This document shows positions 43,249-51,843 of a stretch of 64,000 nt of DNA, one piece after another. Source of the DNA: Paenibacillus glycanilyticus (GTDB lineage: Bacteria; Bacillota; Bacilli; Paenibacillales; Paenibacillaceae). The stretch spans positions 496,001 to 560,000 of the forward strand of contig NZ_JAMBNP010000004.1 of NCBI RefSeq assembly GCF_023715145.1. The letters run 5' to 3'. Under the pieces are notes generated by a model. The model had not been told where the DNA came from, made no database searches, and saw nothing but the letters and a program-made list of their open reading frames with translations. The position numbers and the translations under genes were made by a program. Numbering within the stretch: position 1 is the first letter of the stretch; every line of letters starts with the position of its first letter.

Positions 43249-45120
43249 TTATACCGTTAAATTCCGGTGCATGCCGTAGTAGATGCCTTCCTTCTTCATT
43301 AACTCGTCGTGAGAGCCTTGCTCTGCAATGGCCCCCATATCTATGACGAGAATGGTGTCCGCATTCTGAATGGTGGACAATCGGTGTGCAATGATGAAGC
43401 TGGTGCGTCCCTCCATCATTTGAAGCATCGCATCCTGTATGCGGAGCTCCGTCCGGGTATCTATGCTGCTTGTCGCTTCATCCAGAATTAGAATGGACGG
43501 CTCGGCCAATATAGCCCTTGCAATGGCAAGCAGCTGTCTTTGGCCTTGGCTCAAGTTACCGCCGTTCTCCGTAAGCGGCGTGTCATATTGCTGAGGCAGA
43601 CGTCGAATAAAGCCATCTGCTCCTGCCATTCGCGCCGCTCTCCGCACTTCCCCATCAGAGGCCTCCGGTTTGCCGTATTTCAGATTATCCTTCACCGTCC
43701 CGGAGAACAGATACGTATCCTGAAGCACAATGCCAAAGGTCCGGCGGAGACTGTCTCTTGTATAATCGCGGACGTCAACTCCATCAATTAGAATCCGACC
43801 GCCCGTTACATCATAGAATCGGCTGAGCATATTAATGACTGTTGTTTTTCCCGCTCCGGTAGGGCCGACCAACGCCGTGCTGCTGCCGGCTTCCGCCGTG
43901 AAGCTGATTCCTTTCAGAATCTGCACATCGCTCCGGTAGCCAAACTGCACATTATCGAAGACAACCTTGCCTTTAGGATTTGTCAGCTCAACGGCATCAG
44001 GCTTGTCCTCCGTTTCTTCTTGCTCGTCCAACACTTCGAAGACCCGTTCGGCGCCTGCAATTCCTGATTGAAGAATGTTGTAGGTGTTCGCCAAATCCAT
44101 GAGCGGGCGGACAAACTGCCGGGAATAGCTTAGGAAGCTGGCTATTACGCCAACCGTGATCATGCCTTTTACCGCCATAACACCGCCTGTAATCGCAACG
44201 GCTGCAAAGCCGATATTGCTGATTACGCTGAGCAGCGGCATCATAAACCCGGACCAGATTTGCGCATTTGTGCTTACTTTGCACAGCTCATCATTGTCTT
44301 TGCGGAAATCGGCAATCGACGTTTCTTCGTAGTTAAAGGATTTGACCACCTGGAACCCGGTAATCGTCTCCTCGATCTGACCGTTCAGTCTGCCCAGCTG
44401 CGCTTGCTGATTCTTGAACAAAGCGCTTGTGCGCTTCGTAATTGTCTTCGCGAGCAGGTACACAAGAGGCACGGTAATTAGACTGGCGAGCGTCAATAGC
44501 GGGCTCAGCACGAGCATCATAATGAGTGATCCAAGCAAGGCGATCGACCCGCTCATCAGTTGAGCAGCGGTCTGGGAGACGGAAGTGCTGACATTATCAA
44601 TGTCATTCGACAATCGGCTCATCAGCTCCCCGTGCCTGCGGGTATCGAAATACACCAGCGGCAATCGCTGCAGCTTCTCGAATAACGTACGGCGCAGCCG
44701 GCTGACGATCCGCTGGGAGATCCCTGCCATCATCCAACCCTGCAGGAAGGAGAGCGAGGCATCCGCCATATAGGCGGCTACAAGCGCGATAAGCACAATG
44801 TGCAGCAGCTTGAAATCAACCGCGCCAAAGCCGCCAACCATGGCATTAACCCCTACGCCAATTAAATAAGGGCCAAGCAGCATGATAGCAGAATCGATCA
44901 GGATAAAGCCAAATACCAGGGAAAGCTGCTTGCGTTCGCCGCTCAGATAACCCCATAACCGCATTAACGTCGCCCTGAAATTTTTCGGCTTCTGCTTGGG
45001 GCCTCCGCGGCCGCCAAAGCCAGGTCCGCCCGGACGTCCACCCATCGGCACGTTCACTTCAGGACGTGCCGGTCCATTATTATTCGCTCCTGCTCCGCTC
45101 GTTCCATTAGGCTGAGGCAT
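43249..45120 (-). CDS. Heterodimeric ABC exporter subunit (catalytic Walker B, degenerate signature)
   Basis: 623-residue half-transporter: a Gly/Pro/Asn-rich N-terminus (residues 1-45), six transmembrane helices, then the nucleotide-binding domain with Walker A GPTGAGKTT, signature LSQGQRQ (non-canonical, LSGGQ expected), and Walker B ILDEATSSID with the catalytic Glu. The degenerate signature complements the degenerate Walker B of the partner encoded upstream, as in BmrCD/TM287-288-type heterodimers, leaving one active ATP site. AAGGAGG precedes the ATG. It overlaps the partner gene by 14 bp. Probable multidrug or lipid exporter. Confidence 0.92.
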   Translation of the reverse strand: MPQPNGTSGAGANNNGPARPEVNVPMGGRPGGPGFGGRGGPKQKPKNFRATLMRLWGYLSGERKQLSLVFGFILIDSAIMLLGPYLIGVGVNAMVGGFGAVDFKLLHIVLIALVAAYMADASLSFLQGWMMAGISQRIVSRLRRTLFEKLQRLPLVYFDTRRHGELMSRLSNDIDNVSTSVSQTAAQLMSGSIALLGSLIMMLVLSPLLTLASLITVPLVYLLAKTITKRTSALFKNQQAQLGRLNGQIEETITGFQVVKSFNYEETSIADFRKDNDELCKVSTNAQIWSGFMMPLLSVISNIGFAAVAITGGVMAVKGMITVGVIASFLSYSRQFVRPLMDLANTYNILQSGIAGAERVFEVLDEQEETEDKPDAVELTNPKGKVVFDNVQFGYRSDVQILKGISFTAEAGSSTALVGPTGAGKTTVINMLSRFYDVTGGRILIDGVDVRDYTRDSLRRTFGIVLQDTYLFSGTVKDNLKYGKPEASDGEVRRAARMAGADGFIRRLPQQYDTPLTENGGNLSQGQRQLLAIARAILAEPSILILDEATSSIDTRTELRIQDAMLQMMEGRTSFIIAHRLSTIQNADTILVIDMGAIAEQGSHDELMKKEGIYYGMHRNLTV

Positions 45121-46855
45121 GATTGTCTACCTCCTTGCCAATCTGCGAACGGTAGATTTCTTGATAGACCTGGCAATCCTGCATTAAGCGGTCATGACTG
45201 CCCATGCCGACAATCTCTCCGTCATCCATCACGATAATCGTGTTCGCATCCTTCACGGAAGAGATGCGCTGGGCAATCAGCAGACAAGTGACATCTTTTG
45301 CATATTCATTGATGGCAAGCTTGATGGACGCCTCTGTCGCGCTGTCGAGTGCACTCGTGCTGTCATCAAGAATCAGTATATCCGGCTTCCGGATCAGTGC
45401 CCTTGCTATCGATATCCGTTGCTTCTGACCGCCCGAGAAGTTGACTCCGCCTTGGCCAATCAACGTGTTGTACTGCTCCGGCAGCTCGGAAATAAAGGCA
45501 TGCGCTGAAGCCATCCTGGCCGCCTCAACCACTTCGTCCATTTCGGCATCTTGTTTGCCGATCCGAATATTGTCAATAACCGGTCCGGTAAACAAAACGG
45601 ATTTCTGCGGAACGACGGCGATCCTTTCTCTTAATTGATGAGTGTCGAGCTCGCGGACGTTAATGCCGTTTATTCGAATAGCACCTCCGGTGACGTCATA
45701 GAACCGCGGGATCAAATTAACCAGCGTGCTTTTCCCTGAACCGGTAGAACCGATGATGGCAAGCGTCTCGCCGGGCTGACAGCTGAAGCTGATTGATTTG
45801 AGAACAGGCTCGCCATCCGGACCTTCGTAAGAGAAGCTGACGTTATCGAATTCTATGGCGCCTTTTCCCTTCAGTTCCTTAACCGGCGATAGGCGAGTAT
45901 GATCCGTCATCGGATTCGTCTCCGCAAGCACTTGAATAATCCGTCCTGTCGAGGCTTTCGCTCGGACGAACATGTTGAAGATCATCGTCATCGTCGTAAG
46001 CGAGAACAAGATTTGCGTCATGTAGTTGACGAACGCAATAATGTGACCTACCTGTGTATGACCGTTATCTACCCGGATTCCGCCCAGCCAGACAACGGCC
46101 ACGATCCCGATATTCATCGTCAGCGTAACGCCGGGGCTGAACACCGCCATTACCCGCTGCGCGGAGATCGAGCGCGCTTCATATTGCTTGTTGATGCCGT
46201 TGAACTTATCTACTTCAAGGTCGAAACGGTTGAAGGCTTTGACCACTCTGACCCCCGATAAATATTCGCGCATCACGCCGTTCAAACGGTCAAGCGCGTT
46301 CTGAACCTTGAGGAACAAAGGAAGACCTACCTTCATATTCAGAACAATCATTAATCCGACGATTGGAATAACAATCATAAGGACGACGGATAGGTAAGGA
46401 TTTAACCGGAAGGCCATAATAAAACCCCCGATGCAAAGCATGGGTGCTTTGACAAAAATCCGCATCATGCCGTTGACGAAGTTTTGTACTTGCGTCACAT
46501 CGTTTGTCAGCCGGGTAACCAGAGAGGCGCGGTCGAATTTATCTACGCTCTCGAAGCTCAAACCTTGAATTTTCTCAAACAAATCCTGGCGGAGCTCCGC
46601 GCCGAACCGCTGGGACACAATGCTGGAGACGATATTGCGGCCGGATGCCGCAAGAGCGCCTCCCAGCGTAATCAGCAGCATCCAGCCGCCGAAACGAAGC
46701 ACCGTATCCATCTTATTGGCCGCAACCCCTTCGTCCACGATATGCGACATCATGGTTGGCTGCAGCAAATCCGCCAAAGCCTCGATACTGACCAGCAGGA
46801 CGGAAAAGGTGAACAACAGGCCATACTTTCTGACATATTTCATCATGTGCTGCAC
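45107..46855 (-). CDS. Heterodimeric ABC exporter subunit (degenerate Walker B)
   Basis: 582-residue half-transporter with six transmembrane helices and a nucleotide-binding domain: Walker A GSTGSGKST, canonical signature FSGGQKQR, and Walker B ILDDSTSALD in which Asp replaces the catalytic Glu. This marks the non-hydrolysing subunit of a heterodimeric exporter. A GTG start at 46855 is preferred because AAAGGGG lies eight bases upstream; the ATG at 46873 has no site. It starts 34 bp after the lhr stop and may be co-transcribed with it. Confidence 0.92.
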   Translation of the reverse strand: MQHMMKYVRKYGLLFTFSVLLVSIEALADLLQPTMMSHIVDEGVAANKMDTVLRFGGWMLLITLGGALAASGRNIVSSIVSQRFGAELRQDLFEKIQGLSFESVDKFDRASLVTRLTNDVTQVQNFVNGMMRIFVKAPMLCIGGFIMAFRLNPYLSVVLMIVIPIVGLMIVLNMKVGLPLFLKVQNALDRLNGVMREYLSGVRVVKAFNRFDLEVDKFNGINKQYEARSISAQRVMAVFSPGVTLTMNIGIVAVVWLGGIRVDNGHTQVGHIIAFVNYMTQILFSLTTMTMIFNMFVRAKASTGRIIQVLAETNPMTDHTRLSPVKELKGKGAIEFDNVSFSYEGPDGEPVLKSISFSCQPGETLAIIGSTGSGKSTLVNLIPRFYDVTGGAIRINGINVRELDTHQLRERIAVVPQKSVLFTGPVIDNIRIGKQDAEMDEVVEAARMASAHAFISELPEQYNTLIGQGGVNFSGGQKQRISIARALIRKPDILILDDSTSALDSATEASIKLAINEYAKDVTCLLIAQRISSVKDANTIIVMDDGEIVGMGSHDRLMQDCQVYQEIYRSQIGKEVDNHASA

Positions 46856-46889
46856 GTCTAGATCCCCTTTCATTCGAACGAAAGCAAGC

Positions 46890-49800
46890 CTATTTCAATT
46901 GGCTTTGCCATAAAACCAGCGACTTCTGATCGCTCTCGGCTCCTATCTCCTTCAGCATTAACCCTTCTCTCGAGGACGAAACCGTCTCGCCGTTCCAGCG
47001 CTCCACCACAATCTTGGAGAGATGCTGGCGGCGCAGCAGCGTCATAAAGATCCATTTCAGCTCGTCTGCCGACGGGAGCTGTTCTGCTTCCTGCTTCTCT
47101 ATGGTATGGATCCGTTTCCCGTTGTTCTCGATCCAATATAGCCACTTATCTCCTCTTATGACGAGAAAATGTCCCGGCTTCCGGGCAAAGGCACAATCAT
47201 GCCCTTCCGGCCAATCCATCAGGAGGCCAAAAGGATTCGCCGGATCTACCGCAGATAAAAGGGTGATGGCTTCGGGGGATTCGGAACCTGCCGCCGAAAG
47301 CGGCTTGCGGATGAGATCCGCCATGTCCGGCGTTGTAAACTGCAATGTAATTGCCCCCTCAATAAACAGACCGCGAGTCAAGGTGCCCCATTCCTCCAGC
47401 TTGCGAAGAACGAGCTGCAGGCGGTCCCAGCTATATGGGGTAACCGTGGCGGTCAGCTCCTTGGTGACAATTCCGTATGTTTCCATCAAATGACGGATCC
47501 AGTACATTTCGGGCGGATCTGCATTCGGGTTTTGATTAAAAATATCTGCGTGATCATGCTCCGTCCAATCCTCCGCGAGGCCTCCGGTCCAGTACCATCT
47601 GCCAAGTCCAGAGCCTGTCTTGGCCCAATCCTTGCCCTTCTTCAAGGTTAATAACCGCAGCGGAGCGAATTGATCGTTAGAGGCATGTCCTTCCCAAGCC
47701 AGGTCTAGCAACGCCGATAGAATTTCCGTTGGAAGCTTGCCCCTGTCTCTAGCCAGCCGAGTAAGGAAGCTTGCTCCGCTGCGTTTAAGCAATTCAAGCA
47801 ATTCGGGATGGGAAGCGGATTGCTCCTTGCTGTCTGCCAGATACGGCTCGTAGATCGAACGGCTGCCAGCGAGGAAGAAGGCGACCTTCCCCTCCTTTTC
47901 CCCCGGCTGCTTCTTGCCTAGCCATATTACTTCGCCTGTTGCGCACAGCAAGTCGAGCTCTTCTTTCCGGTAATCCGCTATTCGCGAAGGGAATATGACG
48001 GACTCCCAATGCGATAACGGAAGAAAAATGCCTTGAAGCCGTTCAATGACGAGCCTCAATCCGTCGCTTCCGCGAAGCTGCGCGCCTTGCAGCGCATGCT
48101 GGCGCAGGGCAATCTGCGCGCACCAGCGGATTGGCGAAGCCGGCTGTACCTGCTTGCGGGCCTCTCCAATCGACAGCCGGATGATTCGCTCTGCCGCACG
48201 ACGGCTAGACCAGATCCGCTCCTCCGGCGATGCAGCGAATGGTGCCTGATCGAGGCTGCCTTCCTCCCTAAGCTTATCTACAAGCCTTTTTGCTTCGACG
48301 AGCGATAGCTTAGGATACCGTTCGCATAGTTCAAGGTCCGTAAAGGCGATCCGGTTATCCGCAAAGCGTCGGATGATAAAGGAAGCTGCTTCATCCGAGT
48401 GCGGAAATGCTTCATAGATCTCGGATTCATCACGGCAAATCCACCTGCATTCCTCGACCGGCGTATCTTCCGATGGCTCAAATATGGCCAGATCGCCGGT
48501 TTGCAGGAGTTGTTCTGCCCACAGTAAAGCTTGCGTGCCGGCCACCTGGATCAGCTCGTCAGGCGCCAGATCTCCGCGGCGCTTCAGCAGCCGGACAACA
48601 TCGCTTGCTTCGCGAAGCTCAGACTCCGGTTCAGACAATCTTTGCCGCTCGGCTTCCAGAACCTGTTCGGGTATTCTACTGCGAATAGCCTGCTCCCCGA
48701 ATAGTCGTCCAGCCAATTCCTTGCTGACGTTCATTAATTGCATCTGAATGGCAGGATCCAGCCCATCGCCTTCATAGATCCGCATATTGACATAGTCAGC
48801 CAGGAACTGGGTCGCCATCGGAGACGGGTACTCCGTCTCTTTAACAACGACTTCAATCTCGCCATCACGAATGGCTGTTAGCAAGGAACGAAGATCGTCC
48901 AGGGACAAATAGTCGTGGAGACATGCCTTCATCGCTTGCGTCAAATAAGGGAAATGCTCTGCATAAGGCAAAGCCGAGCGAAGCAGCTCCTCGCTTCTGA
49001 GCCGCTTCTGCCATAGCGGCGTCCGCCCAAAGCTCCGGGATAATAGAAGCGAGGTCTCGGCAATATGCCGGAAGGCAATGGCAAGAAGCGGTGAACCCGT
49101 TATCGCTTCGGTCAGCAATGCCTCGACATTGGCAGGGGTAACCTGCCAAATGGTCTGCAGCCAGGAGGAATCCCATTCTGGCAGCACAAACTCAATGCCG
49201 TTGTCCTTGGCATTGCCGTATAGCCGGTAAGGCAGGAGCAGCTCGAACTGCCGCTCAATCGCAAGCAGCCAGGTCCGGTTAAGCCGTCTGCCAAACGGGT
49301 TATGCATAATGACATGGGTCTGATTCATCAGATCTCGGTAAGTTTCAATGACAATGCGCTTATCGGTCGGCAGCTCGCAGAATGACCGCTGGGACTGGAT
49401 CAGCGACAAAAGCTGCAGGGCCGTATAATCGTCCATCTGGTAATGGGAAGTCAGCCAGCTTATCAGCTGTTCCTCATCCTCGCTTTGCAGCCGCTCCTCG
49501 ACTTCCGCAATAAAGGCACCTACCTTAATCCCAAGCGAATATGTTCGCCCAAGTCCTTCAGCACGCCAAAACGGTATTTCGCTAAAGCGATTCCCCGCCT
49601 CGGACACATAGACCCGGTCTTTATCGATCCGGCGAATCATCCAGCCGTTCATCCCGAGCTGGAACACGTCGCCTACCCGGCTCTCCTGGACAAATTCCTC
49701 GTCCAGCTCACCAAGATGAACACGGCTGTCCACATGATGCACGGGATACGCCGAGCTTGACGGAATGGTCCCCGCGCCGGTCAACGCGCCAATCATTGTA

Positions 49801-51311
49801 TTCCTGCGCTTCACGAGCGTATCCGTGTCGCGGTTCCAATCAAGCAGCGGCCGCATAAACGGGTAAAACCCGGCCAGCACCTGCAGCATGCCGCGAAGCT
49901 TGCCGATCGGGAAGCTTCGGTAGCTATCGCTTCTGGCGATCAGCCGGTGCAGATCGCCTACCGCCATGTCCTCCGCAGCAACGATAGAGATCGTCTGCTG
50001 CGACAGGACATCCAGCCGATCCCGCGGAATCCGGATCGGCTCAATATCCCGCTCGGCAATGAGCCTGCCGAGCACCGCCATCTCCGGCAGCACGCCTCGC
50101 TGCCGGGCAACCATTGCGCCGCGGCTGGCGCTGCCGACGGCATGTCCCGCGCGGCCGATCCGCTGAATGCCGGACGCGGCCTCAATGGGCGAATCGAGCT
50201 GAATAACCAGCTCGATATGCCCCACATCAATGCCGAGCTCGAGCGATGAAGTGGCGACAATGCAGCGCAGCTCGCCTGCCTTCAACATCCGCTCGACCTC
50301 AAGCCGCCGCTCCTTGGCGATGCTCCCGTGATGGGCTCTAGCCATCTCGTAGCCGGCATGATCATTCAACCGCAGACATAAACGTTCGCATAACCGGCGG
50401 CTGTTGACGAAAATAATGACCGAACGGCAATCCGCCATCAGAGCAAATAGCCTGTCCAGAATCGGGAGCCATATCGCATCGCGGGTCTGCATGGGATGTG
50501 ATTGATCAGGCATCGTTAACGATACTTCAAGCTGTTTACTCATATGGCTTTCTACAATCGTTACCTTACGCGGCAAATAGCCCAGCGGATGACGGAAAGC
50601 TTCACTGCCGGTCTTTTGAAGCTCGTCCGTCTGATCGCTAGTTGCTTCCTGCCAGCCTCCCAGAAAACGGGCTACCCGCTCCAAAGGCTTTTGCGTTGCC
50701 GATACGCCGATCCGTTGAATACGCCTTCCGCACCACTCTTCTAACCTTTCCAGCGATAAAGAAAGATGCGAGCCCCGTTTATCAGCTGCCAGATCATGTA
50801 TCTCATCGATGATGGCATAAGAGACCGTCCTCAGCATCTCCCTCCCCTTCTCGGAGGTTAACAGAATATAGAGCGATTCCGGCGTTGTGACCAGAATATC
50901 CGGTGGTCTGCGATACATAGCGGATCGTACCGAGCTGCTCGTATCCCCTGTCCGAACTCCGCTGCGAATACCTGGCCAGCTGTTATCCGAGGAAGCGGCA
51001 AGCTTATCAATCTGCTCAATAAACGTAACCAAATGATCATGGATATCGTTATTGAGAGCCTTTAGCGGAGTAATATACAACAGCCTGACACCTATTTGAC
51101 GCTGCTGCTGCTTCAATCTTGCGATGCCATCAAGGCACGGAAGAACCGCGGCTAATGTTTTACCCGAGCCTGTCGGAGCCGCTATCAGCGTATTTTCGGT
51201 TGCTGTAATCGCTTTCCATGCTTGCTTCTGCACATCGGTCGGCTCCCCGAACGAAGCCTCAAACCATTCCGCAAGGGAAGGATGAAAGGTAGATAATGAC
51301 GAGCTTTGCAT
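46890..51311 (-). CDS. lhr: Lhr-type DEAD/DEAH-box helicase, full length
   Basis: 1473 residues, the full length of the Lhr group. Helicase core: Q-like FGEPTDVQKQAW, Walker A APTGSGKT, PLKALNND, TTPESLYILL, DEIHDLAADKRG, GVSATQ, then the second RecA domain with FVNSRR, ATSSLELGIDVG and QRIGRAGHAVG. A winged helix and the long Lhr-specific C-terminal region follow (from about residue 850). Lhr is a 3'-5' DNA:RNA helicase linked to DNA repair. Start at 51311 is chosen from GGAG nine bases upstream; the ATG at 51326 has none. Confidence 0.9.
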   Translation of the reverse strand: MQSSSLSTFHPSLAEWFEASFGEPTDVQKQAWKAITATENTLIAAPTGSGKTLAAVLPCLDGIARLKQQQRQIGVRLLYITPLKALNNDIHDHLVTFIEQIDKLAASSDNSWPGIRSGVRTGDTSSSVRSAMYRRPPDILVTTPESLYILLTSEKGREMLRTVSYAIIDEIHDLAADKRGSHLSLSLERLEEWCGRRIQRIGVSATQKPLERVARFLGGWQEATSDQTDELQKTGSEAFRHPLGYLPRKVTIVESHMSKQLEVSLTMPDQSHPMQTRDAIWLPILDRLFALMADCRSVIIFVNSRRLCERLCLRLNDHAGYEMARAHHGSIAKERRLEVERMLKAGELRCIVATSSLELGIDVGHIELVIQLDSPIEAASGIQRIGRAGHAVGSASRGAMVARQRGVLPEMAVLGRLIAERDIEPIRIPRDRLDVLSQQTISIVAAEDMAVGDLHRLIARSDSYRSFPIGKLRGMLQVLAGFYPFMRPLLDWNRDTDTLVKRRNTMIGALTGAGTIPSSSAYPVHHVDSRVHLGELDEEFVQESRVGDVFQLGMNGWMIRRIDKDRVYVSEAGNRFSEIPFWRAEGLGRTYSLGIKVGAFIAEVEERLQSEDEEQLISWLTSHYQMDDYTALQLLSLIQSQRSFCELPTDKRIVIETYRDLMNQTHVIMHNPFGRRLNRTWLLAIERQFELLLPYRLYGNAKDNGIEFVLPEWDSSWLQTIWQVTPANVEALLTEAITGSPLLAIAFRHIAETSLLLSRSFGRTPLWQKRLRSEELLRSALPYAEHFPYLTQAMKACLHDYLSLDDLRSLLTAIRDGEIEVVVKETEYPSPMATQFLADYVNMRIYEGDGLDPAIQMQLMNVSKELAGRLFGEQAIRSRIPEQVLEAERQRLSEPESELREASDVVRLLKRRGDLAPDELIQVAGTQALLWAEQLLQTGDLAIFEPSEDTPVEECRWICRDESEIYEAFPHSDEAASFIIRRFADNRIAFTDLELCERYPKLSLVEAKRLVDKLREEGSLDQAPFAASPEERIWSSRRAAERIIRLSIGEARKQVQPASPIRWCAQIALRQHALQGAQLRGSDGLRLVIERLQGIFLPLSHWESVIFPSRIADYRKEELDLLCATGEVIWLGKKQPGEKEGKVAFFLAGSRSIYEPYLADSKEQSASHPELLELLKRSGASFLTRLARDRGKLPTEILSALLDLAWEGHASNDQFAPLRLLTLKKGKDWAKTGSGLGRWYWTGGLAEDWTEHDHADIFNQNPNADPPEMYWIRHLMETYGIVTKELTATVTPYSWDRLQLVLRKLEEWGTLTRGLFIEGAITLQFTTPDMADLIRKPLSAAGSESPEAITLLSAVDPANPFGLLMDWPEGHDCAFARKPGHFLVIRGDKWLYWIENNGKRIHTIEKQEAEQLPSADELKWIFMTLLRRQHLSKIVVERWNGETVSSSREGLMLKEIGAESDQKSLVLWQSQLK

Positions 51312-51460
51312 GACTTTCAGCTCCATCTGATTAGAGTCCAGAACAAATCTTTTACTACTATATTATATCAGCACAATCACCCAATCGCCAAAACGAAAAC
51401 AGCGCATAGAAGCACCCATAAGCGAAAGGGAAACCTCCATGCGCTGGCTTGCTTATAGAA

Positions 51461-51475
51461 GATACAAATTGTATC
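51461..51475. promoter_or_regulatory. Perfect palindrome between lhr and the DUF5658-like gene
   Basis: GATACAA-A-TTGTATC, 7-bp arms with one central base, 42 bp before the ATG of the plus-strand membrane gene and 150 bp before lhr. It is a likely operator by symmetry and position; the regulator is unknown. Confidence 0.4.
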
Positions 51476-51516
51476 ATTAAAATATACCATTCTTTCCTTA
51501 GACGGGATGTGTTCCA

Positions 51517-51843
51517 ATGACTGTCCTGCAACGATTGCCGGTACGGAGCATGCTGTTATGGCTGTTATTTTTCAGTCTGACAGACGCCATCTTCACGGAT
51601 ATCGGTATCCGATTAGAGCTTATCAGTGAACTTAATCCGTTTGTTTCATGGCTGTATAACTGGCATTCCATTGCTTATTACGGAGTAAAGCTGATGTTTC
51701 CCGTACTTTTTATCCTGATCTATCCGCAGCTTAGAACTCGCCAATGGATCCATTATTCGGCTGCCGCCCTGTTCCTGCTCTACTTAATCGTGAACATGTA
51801 TCACTTGCTTTGGGTTATTCTTGCTCTGGTGCATGCCTATTAA
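51517..51843 (+). CDS. Small membrane protein, DUF5658-like
   Basis: 108 residues with three transmembrane segments (MLLWLLFFSLTDAIFTDIGI, VKLMFPVLFILIYP and AAALFLLYLIVNMYHLLWVI). The FTD..IRLELISELNP pattern, with an acidic residue next to NP, resembles DUF5658 membrane proteins of Bacillales, of unknown function. The ribosome site is modest (GACGGGA). Its stop overlaps the stop of the convergent WG-repeat gene by 4 bp, and no terminator separates them. Confidence 0.7.
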   Translation: MTVLQRLPVRSMLLWLLFFSLTDAIFTDIGIRLELISELNPFVSWLYNWHSIAYYGVKLMFPVLFILIYPQLRTRQWIHYSAAALFLLYLIVNMYHLLWVILALVHAY

